Positions 26,129-34,732 of a DNA stretch of 64,000 nucleotides are shown one piece after another. Origin of the DNA: DASUAO01 sp035763745 (GTDB lineage Bacteria > Actinomycetota > Acidimicrobiia > IMCC26256 > PALSA-555); the NCBI GenBank assembly GCA_035763745.1, contig DASUAO010000057.1, forward strand, positions 1 to 64,000. Direction: 5' to 3'. Under the pieces are notes generated by a model that made no database searches, was not told the origin of the DNA, and worked only from the letters and a program-made list of their open reading frames with translations. How positions within the stretch are numbered: position 1 is the first letter of the stretch; each line of letters begins with the position of its first letter. Both the position numbers and the translations under genes were made by a program.

Positions 26129-27387
26129 GTCCCGCCTCCCGATGTCGCGTCGTCCGGCTCCGCGAGGGCCGATGTTGCGCGTGGGTCGAGCCGATAGAGG
26201 AGCCGACCGTCGGCCTCCTTCCACCGCTCGGCGCGCCCGGCGAGCGCCATGTGCTCGAGGTGGGCGAAGGTCTCGCTCTCGGCCATGACACCCCAGTGCT
26301 TCTTGGGGAAGATCCCGCGGGCGAGGTCCTGCACGCTCGCGGAACCGAGGGACTGGGATGCGTCGACCAACATCAGCATCCGCTCCTCGTGGTGCTCCTT
26401 GATCGCCTCGACGCGACCCGGGACGTCGTCGAACGGGTGCCCGTGGGCCGGGAGACCCAGCGTCACGCCGTCGAGCGCCGCGACGAGGTCGAGCGTCTGG
26501 AGGTACGAGCGCAACGCGTCGCCGCCGTTGCCCACGCCCGAGATGTGGGGGGTGATCGACGGGAGCACGTGGTCACCGGAGAGGAGCACCCCGTGCTCGG
26601 GGTCGTACAGGCAGAGGTGGTCGACGGTGTGACCCGGCGTGTGGATCGAGACCCACTCACGCCCGGCGAGCTCCATGCGCTCACCATGGACGACGCGTCG
26701 GCTCGGCCGAGGCGGCCGGAACAGCTTGCGCAGCGCACGGATCATGAGTCGCCGGGTGAGGGGCGGCATGGGGTGCTTGCTCCCACCCCAGGGCGTCTCG
26801 CCGCCCCAGGGCACCGAGCCGGACTGCAGCTCGGTGGTGGGATCGTGGCGCAACGGGTCGTCGGCGTAGTCGTCGGCGTGGTCGGCGATGGTGGGGATCT
26901 CCTCGGCGCCGAGGTCGAGCGCCTGTGCCGCGGCGGCCGCGACACGCTCGGCCTCCATCGCCTCCTCTTCGGTCGAGAGCCGGTTCCGCCGGCTCGTCTC
27001 CTCGAGCGACCACGTGGTGAACGCACGGTGCGCGACCAGCTCGGCCTTGGCCTCGTGCTTGATGCGCCCGGCTCCCCCGAAGTGGTCGGGGTGGGAGTGC
27101 GTGACGATGACGGTGTGGATGTCCTTCACGCCGAAGCCGGCCGACTTCAGGCGGGCCTTGAGCGCCCGCCACGACGACGGGCCGGGCAGACCGGGATCGA
27201 CCACGGCGAGCCCGCGGTCGTCGAGCAGGCCGTAGGTGTTGACGTGCCCGAGCCCCGGCATCCAGATCGGGAGCTGCATCCGGATGATCCCCGGCGCGAC
27301 CTCGACGACCTCCTCCGAGGCGGGTTCCTGCTCCTGGCGGTGTCGCTTCGGTCGGGGGGCCTCGGTGTCGTGCTCGGTGGTCACCAC
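26125..27387 (-). CDS. Metallo-beta-lactamase-fold hydrolase
   Basis: The 420-residue protein has the MBL signature THSHPDHFGGAGRI (HxHxDH), a second His in HTPGHTVDHLCLYD, the bridging Asp in LLSGDHVLPS and the last His in LGLPAHGHPF. The extra C-terminal domain (about 90 residues, ending in a winged-helix-like FPKKHWGVMAESETFAHLEHM) is that of LACTB2-like hydrolases. Typical substrates are thioesters or small lactones, but these are unknown here. GTG 27387 is set by the leaderless -10 TAGCCT six bases upstream. Confidence 0.9.
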   Translation of the reverse strand: MVTTEHDTEAPRPKRHRQEQEPASEEVVEVAPGIIRMQLPIWMPGLGHVNTYGLLDDRGLAVVDPGLPGPSSWRALKARLKSAGFGVKDIHTVIVTHSHPDHFGGAGRIKHEAKAELVAHRAFTTWSLEETSRRNRLSTEEEAMEAERVAAAAAQALDLGAEEIPTIADHADDYADDPLRHDPTTELQSGSVPWGGETPWGGSKHPMPPLTRRLMIRALRKLFRPPRPSRRVVHGERMELAGREWVSIHTPGHTVDHLCLYDPEHGVLLSGDHVLPSITPHISGVGNGGDALRSYLQTLDLVAALDGVTLGLPAHGHPFDDVPGRVEAIKEHHEERMLMLVDASQSLGSASVQDLARGIFPKKHWGVMAESETFAHLEHMALAGRAERWKEADGRLLYRLDPRATSALAEPDDATSGGGT

Positions 27388-27393
27388 GCGGGC

Positions 27394-27399
27394 AGGCTA
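27394..27399 (-). promoter_or_regulatory. Leaderless -10 box TAGCCT
   Basis: On the minus strand TAGCCT is followed by six bases and then GTG at 27387. This favours the first of two adjacent GTG codons as the start. Confidence 0.55.
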
Positions 27400-27458
27400 C
27401 CGCCCCCACCGGTCTCGCCCTTCGGGCGCACGTCGACCTCCTCGCCGGCCGCGCTCGA

Positions 27459-28898
27459 TCAGGCGCGCGCCGCCCAGGGTGCGAGCTTCGGCCACGGCCG
27501 GGCCGCTTCGAACACCGCACCGGCTGCGAGGCACACGAGATCGTCGTGACGTGGGGCGACGACCTGGAGTCCGACGGGCAACCCGTCGACGAGCCCGACG
27601 GGGACCGTCGCCGCGGGTTGACCGGTGAGGTTGAACGGAGCGACGAAGGCCGCCGACATCCCGAACAGCGTGACGGCCTTGCCGTTGACGTCGCCTCGGA
27701 GCTCGCCCTCCGCGGCGAGGGCCGGCTTGGGGGTGGTGGGCGTCAGCAGGAGGTCGACGTCCTCGAACACGGCCGCGAGCGCGACGAGCAGCTCGTGGCG
27801 GCGCCGGTTCGCCTTGGCGACGACGTCGGGACGGAGGTGCGCGAACGACTCGTAGCTCATCCGGGCGACCGTCGTGAGCTCGTCGAGGCGGTCCTTCACG
27901 TCGTCGGCGTGCCACGTCATGTCGTCGATCGTGGAGAGGACACCCCACGAGTTGCCGGGCTTCGGCAGATCGACGTCGAGGGCGACACGCTCGAAACCGG
28001 CCTCGGCGATCAGCACCTCGGCCGCTTCCTCGGCACACCCGGCCGGGCCGGGCTCGGCGTCGGCGAACCCGAACGACGAGACGAACGCGACGCGCAGGCC
28101 CCGGAGTCGCTCCTGCGCCGCCCCCGCCACCAGCTCGTCCTCCCACGAGATCTCGAGCTTCGGGAGGGACGTCGGGTCGGTGGGCGTCGGCCCGGACGTC
28201 ACGTCGAGGTACCGGGCGGCGTCGCGCACCGAGCGCACCATCGGACCCCGTACCGGGTTGAGCGACGAGGGAAACGGATCGGGACCCCGGCCCGACCGGC
28301 CGAACGTGGCCTTCATGCCGAACAGGCCGCTGTACGACGACGGGATGCGGATCGATCCACCGCCGTCGCCTCCTGTGCACATCGGGAACAGCCCGGCCGC
28401 GACCGCGGCGGCCGACCCGCCGGAGGATCCGCCCGGGGTCTTCGAGAGGTCCCACGGGTTGCGGGTGACACCGTGCAGCGGCGTGTTGGTGAAGCTCACC
28501 GTGCCGAACTCCGACGCGGTCGTGAGCCCCGTGATGACCGCGCCGGCGGCCCGCAGCCGCTCGACCTCGGTGTCGTCGCGGTCGGCGACGCAGTCCGCGT
28601 AGATCACCGACGCGTGCGTCTCGGGCCATCCCGCGACCGACGCCAGCTCCTTGACCCCGACGGGCACGCCGGCCAACGGGCCCGGGTCACCGCCTGCGGC
28701 CACCTCGGCGTCGATCTCGGCGGCCCGGACACGCGCGACGCCGGCATCGAGATGGCACACCGAGTTGAGCTCGGGGTCGAGCCGACCGATCCGCTCGAGG
28801 TGTGCCTCGAGGAGCTCGACGGCCGAGATCGTCCCGGCGCGGACGGCGTCGGCGAGATCCCATCCGTCGCGCTCCCACAGCGTCGGTGTCGAGCTCAC
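27459..28898 (-). CDS. Amidase-signature hydrolase
   Basis: The 479-residue protein is an amidase-signature enzyme with the full Ser-cisSer-Lys triad: Lys in VPVGVKELAS, the cis-Ser in KTPGGSSGGSAAAVAAG, and the nucleophile in GGDGGGSIRIPSSYSGLFG. It could hydrolyse aliphatic or aromatic amides. GatCAB is unlikely, since no gatB or gatC is present and the C-terminus differs. GTG 28898 shares GTGA with the acyltransferase gene upstream. Confidence 0.9.
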   Translation of the reverse strand: MSSTPTLWERDGWDLADAVRAGTISAVELLEAHLERIGRLDPELNSVCHLDAGVARVRAAEIDAEVAAGGDPGPLAGVPVGVKELASVAGWPETHASVIYADCVADRDDTEVERLRAAGAVITGLTTASEFGTVSFTNTPLHGVTRNPWDLSKTPGGSSGGSAAAVAAGLFPMCTGGDGGGSIRIPSSYSGLFGMKATFGRSGRGPDPFPSSLNPVRGPMVRSVRDAARYLDVTSGPTPTDPTSLPKLEISWEDELVAGAAQERLRGLRVAFVSSFGFADAEPGPAGCAEEAAEVLIAEAGFERVALDVDLPKPGNSWGVLSTIDDMTWHADDVKDRLDELTTVARMSYESFAHLRPDVVAKANRRRHELLVALAAVFEDVDLLLTPTTPKPALAAEGELRGDVNGKAVTLFGMSAAFVAPFNLTGQPAATVPVGLVDGLPVGLQVVAPRHDDLVCLAAGAVFEAARPWPKLAPWAARA

Positions 28899-30340
28899 GG
28901 CATCACGTCCTGACCGTCGGGGGAACCTTCTGCTTCGGCCGCGAGCTTGGCGAGCTCGGCGAACGCGTCGTCGATCCCCTCGACCAGCACGTCGAGGTCG
29001 CCCCACTGGTCACGGTCGGCGAGGAGGCCGAGGTGCAGCTCGCCGCAGTACGAGAGGATCGCCACACCGAGGTTGAGGTTGCGCGCGAGCGGCACCATCG
29101 GGAACGCCTCCAGCATGCGCGCGCCCATGCAGTAGAGCGGCTCCTGGGGGCCGGGGATGTTGGTGCACACGAGGTTCACGAACGGCTGATGGTGGACGAG
29201 CCGGGCGGCGAGCCCGAGCAGGGTCGGAGCAGCCCACTCTGCGGCGCCGAGGAGCGCGGCGGCTCCCACGGCCTGCTCGCGCTCCTTCAACCCCTGTGTC
29301 GACTCGCGGACGGCGGCGAGCCGGCGCAGCGGGTCGAGCTCGCCGACTGCGACCGGGACGAACATCGCCGACACGCGGTTCCCGAGCTGCATGCGTTCGG
29401 TCTCGTCACGCACCGACACGGGGCAGAACACCTTGAGCACCAGTTCGGGGTGGAGCTCCCCCCGATGGTCGAGCAGCCGGGCGAGCCCCCCGGCGACGCC
29501 GGTGAGGACGACGTCGTTCACGGTGCCGCCGAAGGCGCGGCGGACCGCCTTCACGTCGTCGAGGGACACACGCGCCTCGGCGAAGCGGCGGCTCCGTCCG
29601 ACGATCGGGTGGTTGAGCGAGGTGCGCGGCGCCACGACACCGCCTTCGGTGAGCGTGGTGAGGGATCGGGTGAGCTCTCCGAGCCGGTCGACCGCGCGAC
29701 GGGGCACCTCGGCGGCGCGTCGGGTGGCCGAGGCGAGCTGCTGGGTGTTCGCCAGCAGGCCGCGCACGGTGTCGATCAGGACCCGGGCGGGTGGCGGCGC
29801 CGGCTGTGGACGCCACTCCGGCGCATCGAGGATCGTGGGCTCGGGCGTGAAGTCGAGCAGCACGGTCGCCACGTCGACCCCCGAGACCCCGTCGACCAGC
29901 GCGTGGTGCGTCTTCTGGAACAGCGCGATGTGCCCGTCCTCGAGCCCCTCGACGAACCAGATCTCCCAGAGCGGGCGACTGCGGTCGAGCATCTGCGACT
30001 GCACCCGCTCGAACAGCGCGAGCAGCTGCGCTCGCGTCCCGGGCCGGGGCAGCGCGGTGAGGCGGACGTGGTACCCGATGTCGAAGCGATCGTCGTCCAC
30101 CCAGATCGGTTCGCCCGCGTCGAGGGGCACCGCCTGCACCCGCTTGCGGAACCGCGGGATGAGGTGGAGGCGCGACGACACGAGGTCGCGCACCTCGCCG
30201 AGTCGGAACCGGCCGTCGGACCCGACGAGGTTCCCGCTCTCGAACACGGCGAGCGATCCCACGTGCATGGGCGTCTCGGGCCGCTCGAGCCGCAAGAAGC
30301 TGCCGTCGATCGACGAGAGCCGGTCGTAGTCAGCCGTCAC
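28895..30340 (-). CDS. Wax-ester synthase / diacylglycerol acyltransferase (WS/DGAT)
   Basis: WS/DGAT enzymes esterify diacylglycerol or fatty alcohols with acyl-CoA, making storage triacylglycerol or wax; they are abundant in lipid-storing actinobacteria. The 481-residue protein begins LSSIDGSFLRLERPETPMHVGSL, has the catalytic LFQKTHHALVDGVSG (HHxxxDG), and the C-terminal NLVCTNIPGPQEPLYCMGAR block. TAGCCT stands seven bases before GTG 30340, so a leaderless or 1-base-leader transcript is likely. It is translationally coupled to the amidase. Confidence 0.93.
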   Translation of the reverse strand: MTADYDRLSSIDGSFLRLERPETPMHVGSLAVFESGNLVGSDGRFRLGEVRDLVSSRLHLIPRFRKRVQAVPLDAGEPIWVDDDRFDIGYHVRLTALPRPGTRAQLLALFERVQSQMLDRSRPLWEIWFVEGLEDGHIALFQKTHHALVDGVSGVDVATVLLDFTPEPTILDAPEWRPQPAPPPARVLIDTVRGLLANTQQLASATRRAAEVPRRAVDRLGELTRSLTTLTEGGVVAPRTSLNHPIVGRSRRFAEARVSLDDVKAVRRAFGGTVNDVVLTGVAGGLARLLDHRGELHPELVLKVFCPVSVRDETERMQLGNRVSAMFVPVAVGELDPLRRLAAVRESTQGLKEREQAVGAAALLGAAEWAAPTLLGLAARLVHHQPFVNLVCTNIPGPQEPLYCMGARMLEAFPMVPLARNLNLGVAILSYCGELHLGLLADRDQWGDLDVLVEGIDDAFAELAKLAAEAEGSPDGQDVMP

Positions 30341-30397
30341 GCCACCGAGGCTACGCGGGCGCGGCGAAGAAGGGAACGGCTCGACGGGAGGACCGTC

Positions 30398-31267
30398 TCA
30401 GCCCAGCAAGGAGGGTGTTGGGCCTCGGAATCGGCGCACGAGCAACGATCCGACGGCAACCGCCGTCGCACCTCCTACCGCGAGGGGGAGGGTCGCAGCG
30501 CCGGTCTCGGGGAGCGTGGGCGCCTGCGTCACGCTCGCGCTCGCCACCTCGATCGTGGGTGTCGTGGACGGCGGGACGACGACCACGGGCTGGTAGCGGT
30601 AGCAGACCTGCACGGTGGCCGCGGCCCAGGTGTTGATCACCGCCTGCACGTTCCCGCCGCCGCCGGTGAACGTCTCGCTGATCGAGGTCGCGACGTGGAA
30701 CGGCATCGTCCCGGACCCCGTGAAGGCAGCGAGGACGGCCGGGTCGGTGGAGGACACGGGCGCCGCGGTGTCGTCGAGCGCGACCGACGGCTGGGTGACG
30801 GCGCTCGCGCCGACGTAGTCGAGCGTCCCGTCGAAGGCGGCGAGCACCTGCGTGGGGATCCGCACGAGCGTGCCGGACACGGGAGCGGGCGACGCGAGGC
30901 CGGCGGGACTGGTGAAGGTGACGGAGTGGCTCATCTGCTCGGCGAAGGTGACGGGGGTGGCGGCGACGTTCTCGAAGGAGGAGTCGGTGTCGAGATGGAC
31001 GGACTGCACGGGGACGGTGACCTCGAGCAGGGTGCCCAGCGCGCCGTCGAACTGCGGCACGGTGGCGTCGGCGTCGATCTCGGTGCGCTGGCGGGCGACG
31101 GTCGCGTCGTGGCAGGTGGTGACGTCGGCGGGGGTGGCCCCAGCCGGTGGCGCGACGGTGAGCAGCGCCCCGGCGGCCGCGAGGGTCGCCACGAGCCGGG
31201 CGGCAGTGCGGCGGGCGCGGCGGGCGCGTCGGGCGCGGCGGTCGGGACGTGCGGGTTCCAGGGCCAT
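30398..31267 (-). CDS. Secreted protein with LPETG sorting signal
   Basis: The 289-residue protein has a long basic, RR-rich signal peptide (residues 1-44, cleavage near PAGA-TPAD), a beta-rich domain of the choice-of-anchor E type, a Thr/Pro linker (VVVPPSTTPTIEVAS), and at the end LPETG, a hydrophobic helix (LPLAVGGATAVAVGSLLV) and the basic tail RRFRG. That is a complete cell-wall sorting signal for sortase. No sortase gene lies in the window. GAGGAG precedes ATG 31267. Function is unknown, most likely surface display. Confidence 0.82.
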   Translation of the reverse strand: MALEPARPDRRARRARRARRTAARLVATLAAAGALLTVAPPAGATPADVTTCHDATVARQRTEIDADATVPQFDGALGTLLEVTVPVQSVHLDTDSSFENVAATPVTFAEQMSHSVTFTSPAGLASPAPVSGTLVRIPTQVLAAFDGTLDYVGASAVTQPSVALDDTAAPVSSTDPAVLAAFTGSGTMPFHVATSISETFTGGGGNVQAVINTWAAATVQVCYRYQPVVVVPPSTTPTIEVASASVTQAPTLPETGAATLPLAVGGATAVAVGSLLVRRFRGPTPSLLG

Positions 31268-31346
31268 GGCGGAGCTCCTCGTCGTCGGCGGTGACCGCCC
31301 ACGACACGATCCCGGCCGAACGGTGACCGGAGCTCGCCCTTCCGGG

Positions 31347-31838
31347 TCAGGCCAGCTGGCAGCCGTCGAGGCCGAGCGCGACGACGAGGTCCGTCGCCCG
31401 CTCGGAGATCTTGTTGAGCCGGCCCACCAGCTTCGGCGCCGCGCTCAGCGCCTCCGTCAGCCCCTGGCCCGGCTCCACCCGTGACGCGATCTCGTCGAGG
31501 CCGTCCGCGTAGTCGTCGAGCGCGGCCACCAGGGCGTCGGCGCCGGACTCGAGCGACTCCGGCGCCCGCAGGTCGGCGAGGCCGCGGGTGAGATCACGCA
31601 GCCCGTCGGCCGCAGCCCGCACGTAGCCCTGCACCTCCTCACCCGTGGCCCCTTCGGACTGTGCGAGCCCGAGCTCCTCGCTCGCCGCCGCGAGCTTGGC
31701 GCACTGGGCGTCGGCCTGCTTCCGGAAGGCCGGCGCGCCGAGACGCTCGCCGCCGGCGCAGGCGGTGGCTGCGAGCACGACCACCACCACCGCGGCGATC
31801 CGAGCGGTGGGGGCGGGCCGGGCGCGTCGTCGCGACAT
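31347..31838 (-). CDS. Putative lipoprotein of unknown function
   Basis: I do not recognise a family. The 163-residue protein has a basic N-terminus (MSRRRARPAPTAR), a hydrophobic stretch and an imperfect lipobox (LAATACAGG), suggesting a lipid-anchored outer-face protein. The rest is almost entirely helical and Ala/Leu/Asp-rich, with two cysteines (AQCAKL and DGCQLA near the C-terminus). Its ATG is 64 bp from the divergent dehydrogenase gene. TAGCGT eight bases upstream may be a near-leaderless -10. Confidence 0.72.
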   Translation of the reverse strand: MSRRRARPAPTARIAAVVVVVLAATACAGGERLGAPAFRKQADAQCAKLAAASEELGLAQSEGATGEEVQGYVRAAADGLRDLTRGLADLRAPESLESGADALVAALDDYADGLDEIASRVEPGQGLTEALSAAPKLVGRLNKISERATDLVVALGLDGCQLA

Positions 31839-31890
31839 GGGGTCGCACGCTAGCGGCGGGCACGGCAGGCTCCCGGGCGCGGGCCAGGGG

Positions 31891-31896
31891 TACCCT
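31891..31896 (+). promoter_or_regulatory. Leaderless -10 box TACCCT
   Basis: TACCCT lies six bases before GTG 31903. It fixes the start of the dehydrogenase gene, whose open frame otherwise extends much further upstream. Confidence 0.55.
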
Positions 31897-31902
31897 CGAT
31901 CC

Positions 31903-33657
31903 GTGCTCCCCGACTATGCCGAGCTCGAGAGCGCCATCGGCCTCGACTGGTACGCCCTCGACCCGAACCTCCGGCTCCTCCTCGACCGGCTCCTCCCCGA
32001 CCCGGAGGACCGGGCGTTCGCCGAGGAGCACGTCGCGACGTACGGCACGTTGTGCGGAGGCCCATTGGCGGCCCGGGCCGAGATCACCGACAAGCACGGC
32101 CCCGTCCTCGTGCGCCACGACCGGTGGGGCCACGAGATCGACACGATCGAGCACCACCCGACCTGGGTCGAGAGCAAGGCCGACCTCGTACGCGCCGGGT
32201 TCACGGGGCTCCCGTACCACGCCGGGCGGCCGGTCCCGGCCGTGGTCACCGCCGCCATGTCGTACCTGGTGAGCCAGGCCGAGACCGCGATCTACTGCGG
32301 GCTCGGGATGACCTCGGGCGCGGCCGACATCGTCGAGCGCTACGCCCCCGAGCCGATCCGCGACGACATGCTCGCCCGCCTCACCAGCCTCGACCCCGAG
32401 ACCGCGTGGGAGGGCGGGATGTTCCTCACCGAGCGCCAGGGCGGCAGCGACGTCGGCGCCAACACCACCATCGCAGTACCCGACGGTGCCGAGTGGCGAC
32501 TCCACGGCGAGAAGCACTTCTGCTCGAACGTCGACGCCGAGGTGTTCATCGTGCTCGCCCGACCCGAGGACGCACCCGCCGGCACGCGCGGCCTCGCGAC
32601 GTTCATCGTGCCCCGACTGCGCGACGACGGATCGCCGAACGGGTTCCACATCAAGCGGCTCAAGCCCAAGCTCGGGACCGTCGGCGTGCCGACCGCGGAG
32701 GTCAGCCTCGACGGAGCGCGGGCCTGGCTCGCAGGCGCGCCGCCCGACTCCGCCAGCAGCGAGCCGCGCGCCGCGGCCACCTCGGGTGGCATCAACCGCA
32801 TGATGGAGATGGTCAACGGCTCACGCTTCGGGGTCTCGTTGATGGGCCTCGGGATCCATCGTCGGTCCTTCCTCGAGGGCGCGATCTACGCCGCGCAGCG
32901 CGAGCAGTGGGGCCAGCGCATCGACCGCTACCCGCTCGTGCGGGAGACGCTCGTCGACCTCCTCGTGGAGCTCGAAGCCGGGTGTGCCCTGGCGTTCGAG
33001 TGCGCGGCAGCGACCCGCACGGCCGAGTCCGACGAGGAGGGACGCGCGCTGCGCAGGATCCTCGTGCCGCTCGCCAAGATGCGCGGGACGCGTGAGGCGA
33101 TCAACGCCGCGAGCCAGGCGCTCGAGCTCTTCGGGGGGAACGGCTACATGGAGGACTGGCCGATGGCGCGCCAGCTGCGCGACGCGCAGTGCCACACGAT
33201 CTGGGAGGGCACCGAGAACATCCTCTGCCTCGATGTGCGTCGCGCGATGCTCGCCGAGGACGCCCACGTCGCGTTGCTCGCCCGGGTCGAGCGGGCGCTC
33301 GCCGGCGCCACGCACCCGGGGCTGGCCCCCACCGTCGATGCCGTGGCCGGAACGCTCGCGGAAGCCCGACTCGCCATCGAGCACCTCACCGCGGCTTCGA
33401 GCGAGCTGCAGCTGCTCCACTCCCGTCGGTTCGCCTATCTGCTCGCGGACCTCGTCGAGGGCGCCTTGCTCCTCGACGAGGCGACGTACTCGCTCGCCCG
33501 CGACGACGACGCGCGCAAGGCGGTGATCGCCCGCCGGTTCGCGCGGTCGCACCTCGCCCCGCCACGCGTCCGGGGGATCCTCGACGACGACCGCACGGTG
33601 CTCGACCAGTTCGACGAGATCGTCCGGTACGGCACCGTCGACCCGGCCGCCGCGTGA
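31903..33657 (+). CDS. Acyl-CoA dehydrogenase, AidB-like
   Basis: The 584-residue flavoprotein resembles the AidB branch of the acyl-CoA dehydrogenases. Key blocks are MFLTERQGGSDVGANTT (FAD and substrate contacts, matching AidB MTEKQGGSDV), LHGEKHFCSNVDAEVF, LELFGGNGYMEDWPMARQLRD and IWEGTENILCLDVRRAML. E. coli AidB is an alkylation-response protein with weak dehydrogenase activity, so the physiological reaction here is uncertain. The gene ends in GTGA shared with the next gene and appears to be the head of an operon running into pyrE. Confidence 0.88.
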   Translation: MLPDYAELESAIGLDWYALDPNLRLLLDRLLPDPEDRAFAEEHVATYGTLCGGPLAARAEITDKHGPVLVRHDRWGHEIDTIEHHPTWVESKADLVRAGFTGLPYHAGRPVPAVVTAAMSYLVSQAETAIYCGLGMTSGAADIVERYAPEPIRDDMLARLTSLDPETAWEGGMFLTERQGGSDVGANTTIAVPDGAEWRLHGEKHFCSNVDAEVFIVLARPEDAPAGTRGLATFIVPRLRDDGSPNGFHIKRLKPKLGTVGVPTAEVSLDGARAWLAGAPPDSASSEPRAAATSGGINRMMEMVNGSRFGVSLMGLGIHRRSFLEGAIYAAQREQWGQRIDRYPLVRETLVDLLVELEAGCALAFECAAATRTAESDEEGRALRRILVPLAKMRGTREAINAASQALELFGGNGYMEDWPMARQLRDAQCHTIWEGTENILCLDVRRAMLAEDAHVALLARVERALAGATHPGLAPTVDAVAGTLAEARLAIEHLTAASSELQLLHSRRFAYLLADLVEGALLLDEATYSLARDDDARKAVIARRFARSHLAPPRVRGILDDDRTVLDQFDEIVRYGTVDPAAA

Positions 33658-34199
33658 CGACGCTCACCCCGAGCGTCGTCTGGCGCGTCACGCCCGCGTT
33701 GCTCACGGCGCTCGACGAGCACCTGGGCGCACCCGTCGACAGCTACGTGAACGGCACCCAGGTGTGGCTGACGCCCGAGCGCACGAGTGCACGCTCAGGT
33801 GACGGCACGGACGAGGAGGCGACCCTCGAGTGGCGCCTGCACCCCGCCGCGGAGTTCCGCGCACCCGCCGGCTGCTCCCACCACGACCTCTGGGACGAGG
33901 CCCAGTCGGCCATCGCGATGCTCGTCGACGCGCACCCGACCGGCGGCGGCGACACGATCGCGATCGGTACCGAGCGCCGGGCACTCACCTCGCTCTGGGA
34001 AGGGTTGGAGTGCTTCCCCGCGTACGGTGACGAGCTGGAGCCGGCCGCGCTCGTCGCCCGGGCCCGGGCGCTCGTGCCCTGCGAGCCGGCGGCGGCCGGC
34101 CTCGTCGATCACGCACGGATCGGGAAGGCGTGGGAGCGCAGCGGAGGGAAGGCGTCGATCGTCGCCATGCTGCTCGAGGAACTACAGGGAGAACGATGA
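33654..34199 (+). CDS. Hypothetical protein between acyl-CoA dehydrogenase and pyrE
   Basis: I do not recognise this 181-residue protein. It is soluble, begins VTTLTPSVVWRVTPALLTALDEHLGAPVDSYVNGTQVWL, has a paired His in AGCSHHDLWDEAQ and ends in a helix (GKASIVAMLLEELQ). It overlaps the dehydrogenase by GTGA and pyrE by ATGA, so all three are translated together. The start codon lies at the foot of a perfect 9-bp hairpin (33657-33679). Coupling to pyrE suggests a housekeeping role. Confidence 0.75.
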   Translation: MTTLTPSVVWRVTPALLTALDEHLGAPVDSYVNGTQVWLTPERTSARSGDGTDEEATLEWRLHPAAEFRAPAGCSHHDLWDEAQSAIAMLVDAHPTGGGDTIAIGTERRALTSLWEGLECFPAYGDELEPAALVARARALVPCEPAAAGLVDHARIGKAWERSGGKASIVAMLLEELQGER

Positions 34200-34717
34200 C
34201 CGATCGCGACGCACTCGCACGACGCATCTTCGATGCCTCACACCTCACGGGGACGTTCACCCTGCGCTCTGGCGCGGTGAGCGACGAGTACTTCGACAAG
34301 TACCTGTTCGAGTCCGACCCCGAGCTGCTCCGGGCGATCGCCGAGGCGCTCGCACCAGGCGTGCCGACCGGCACCGGAGCCCTCGCCGGGCTCGAGCTCG
34401 GCGGCGTCCCGATCGCGGTGATGCTCTCGCAGGTGACGGGCATCCCCACGCTGTTCGTGCGCAAGGAGGCCAAGACCTACGGGACGTGCCGTCTCGCCGA
34501 GGGCGGCGATCTCGACGGCCGCCGGATCACCGTCGTCGAGGACGTCGTGACGTCCGGGGGTCAGGTCGTCACGAGCTGCGGCGACCTGCGCGCACGCGGA
34601 GGGGTCGTCGAGCATGCGCTCTGCGTGATCGATCGCGAGGCGGGGGGCGTGGCGGCGCTCGCCGACATCGGCGTGACCCTCCACCCGCTCTTCACGATGA
34701 CCGAGCTCCGCCCCTGA
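34196..34717 (+). CDS. pyrE: Orotate phosphoribosyltransferase PyrE
   Basis: PyrE joins orotate to PRPP to give orotidine monophosphate in pyrimidine synthesis. The 173-residue protein has TGTFTLRSGAVSDEYFDKYLFES at the N-terminus, the Lys/Arg loop FVRKEAKTYGTC, and the PRPP-binding motif ITVVEDVVTSGGQVV. ATG 34196 overlaps the previous stop (ATGA). No other pyrimidine gene is adjacent, and I see no PyrR site. Confidence 0.93.
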   Translation: MTDRDALARRIFDASHLTGTFTLRSGAVSDEYFDKYLFESDPELLRAIAEALAPGVPTGTGALAGLELGGVPIAVMLSQVTGIPTLFVRKEAKTYGTCRLAEGGDLDGRRITVVEDVVTSGGQVVTSCGDLRARGGVVEHALCVIDREAGGVAALADIGVTLHPLFTMTELRP

Positions 34718-34732
34718 CGCCGACGCGCTCGG

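Noticed and set aside
28802..31294. An 830-codon plus-strand open frame opposite the WS/DGAT and LPETG genes
   Set aside because: Same antisense artefact; the minus-strand genes have clear motifs and starts.
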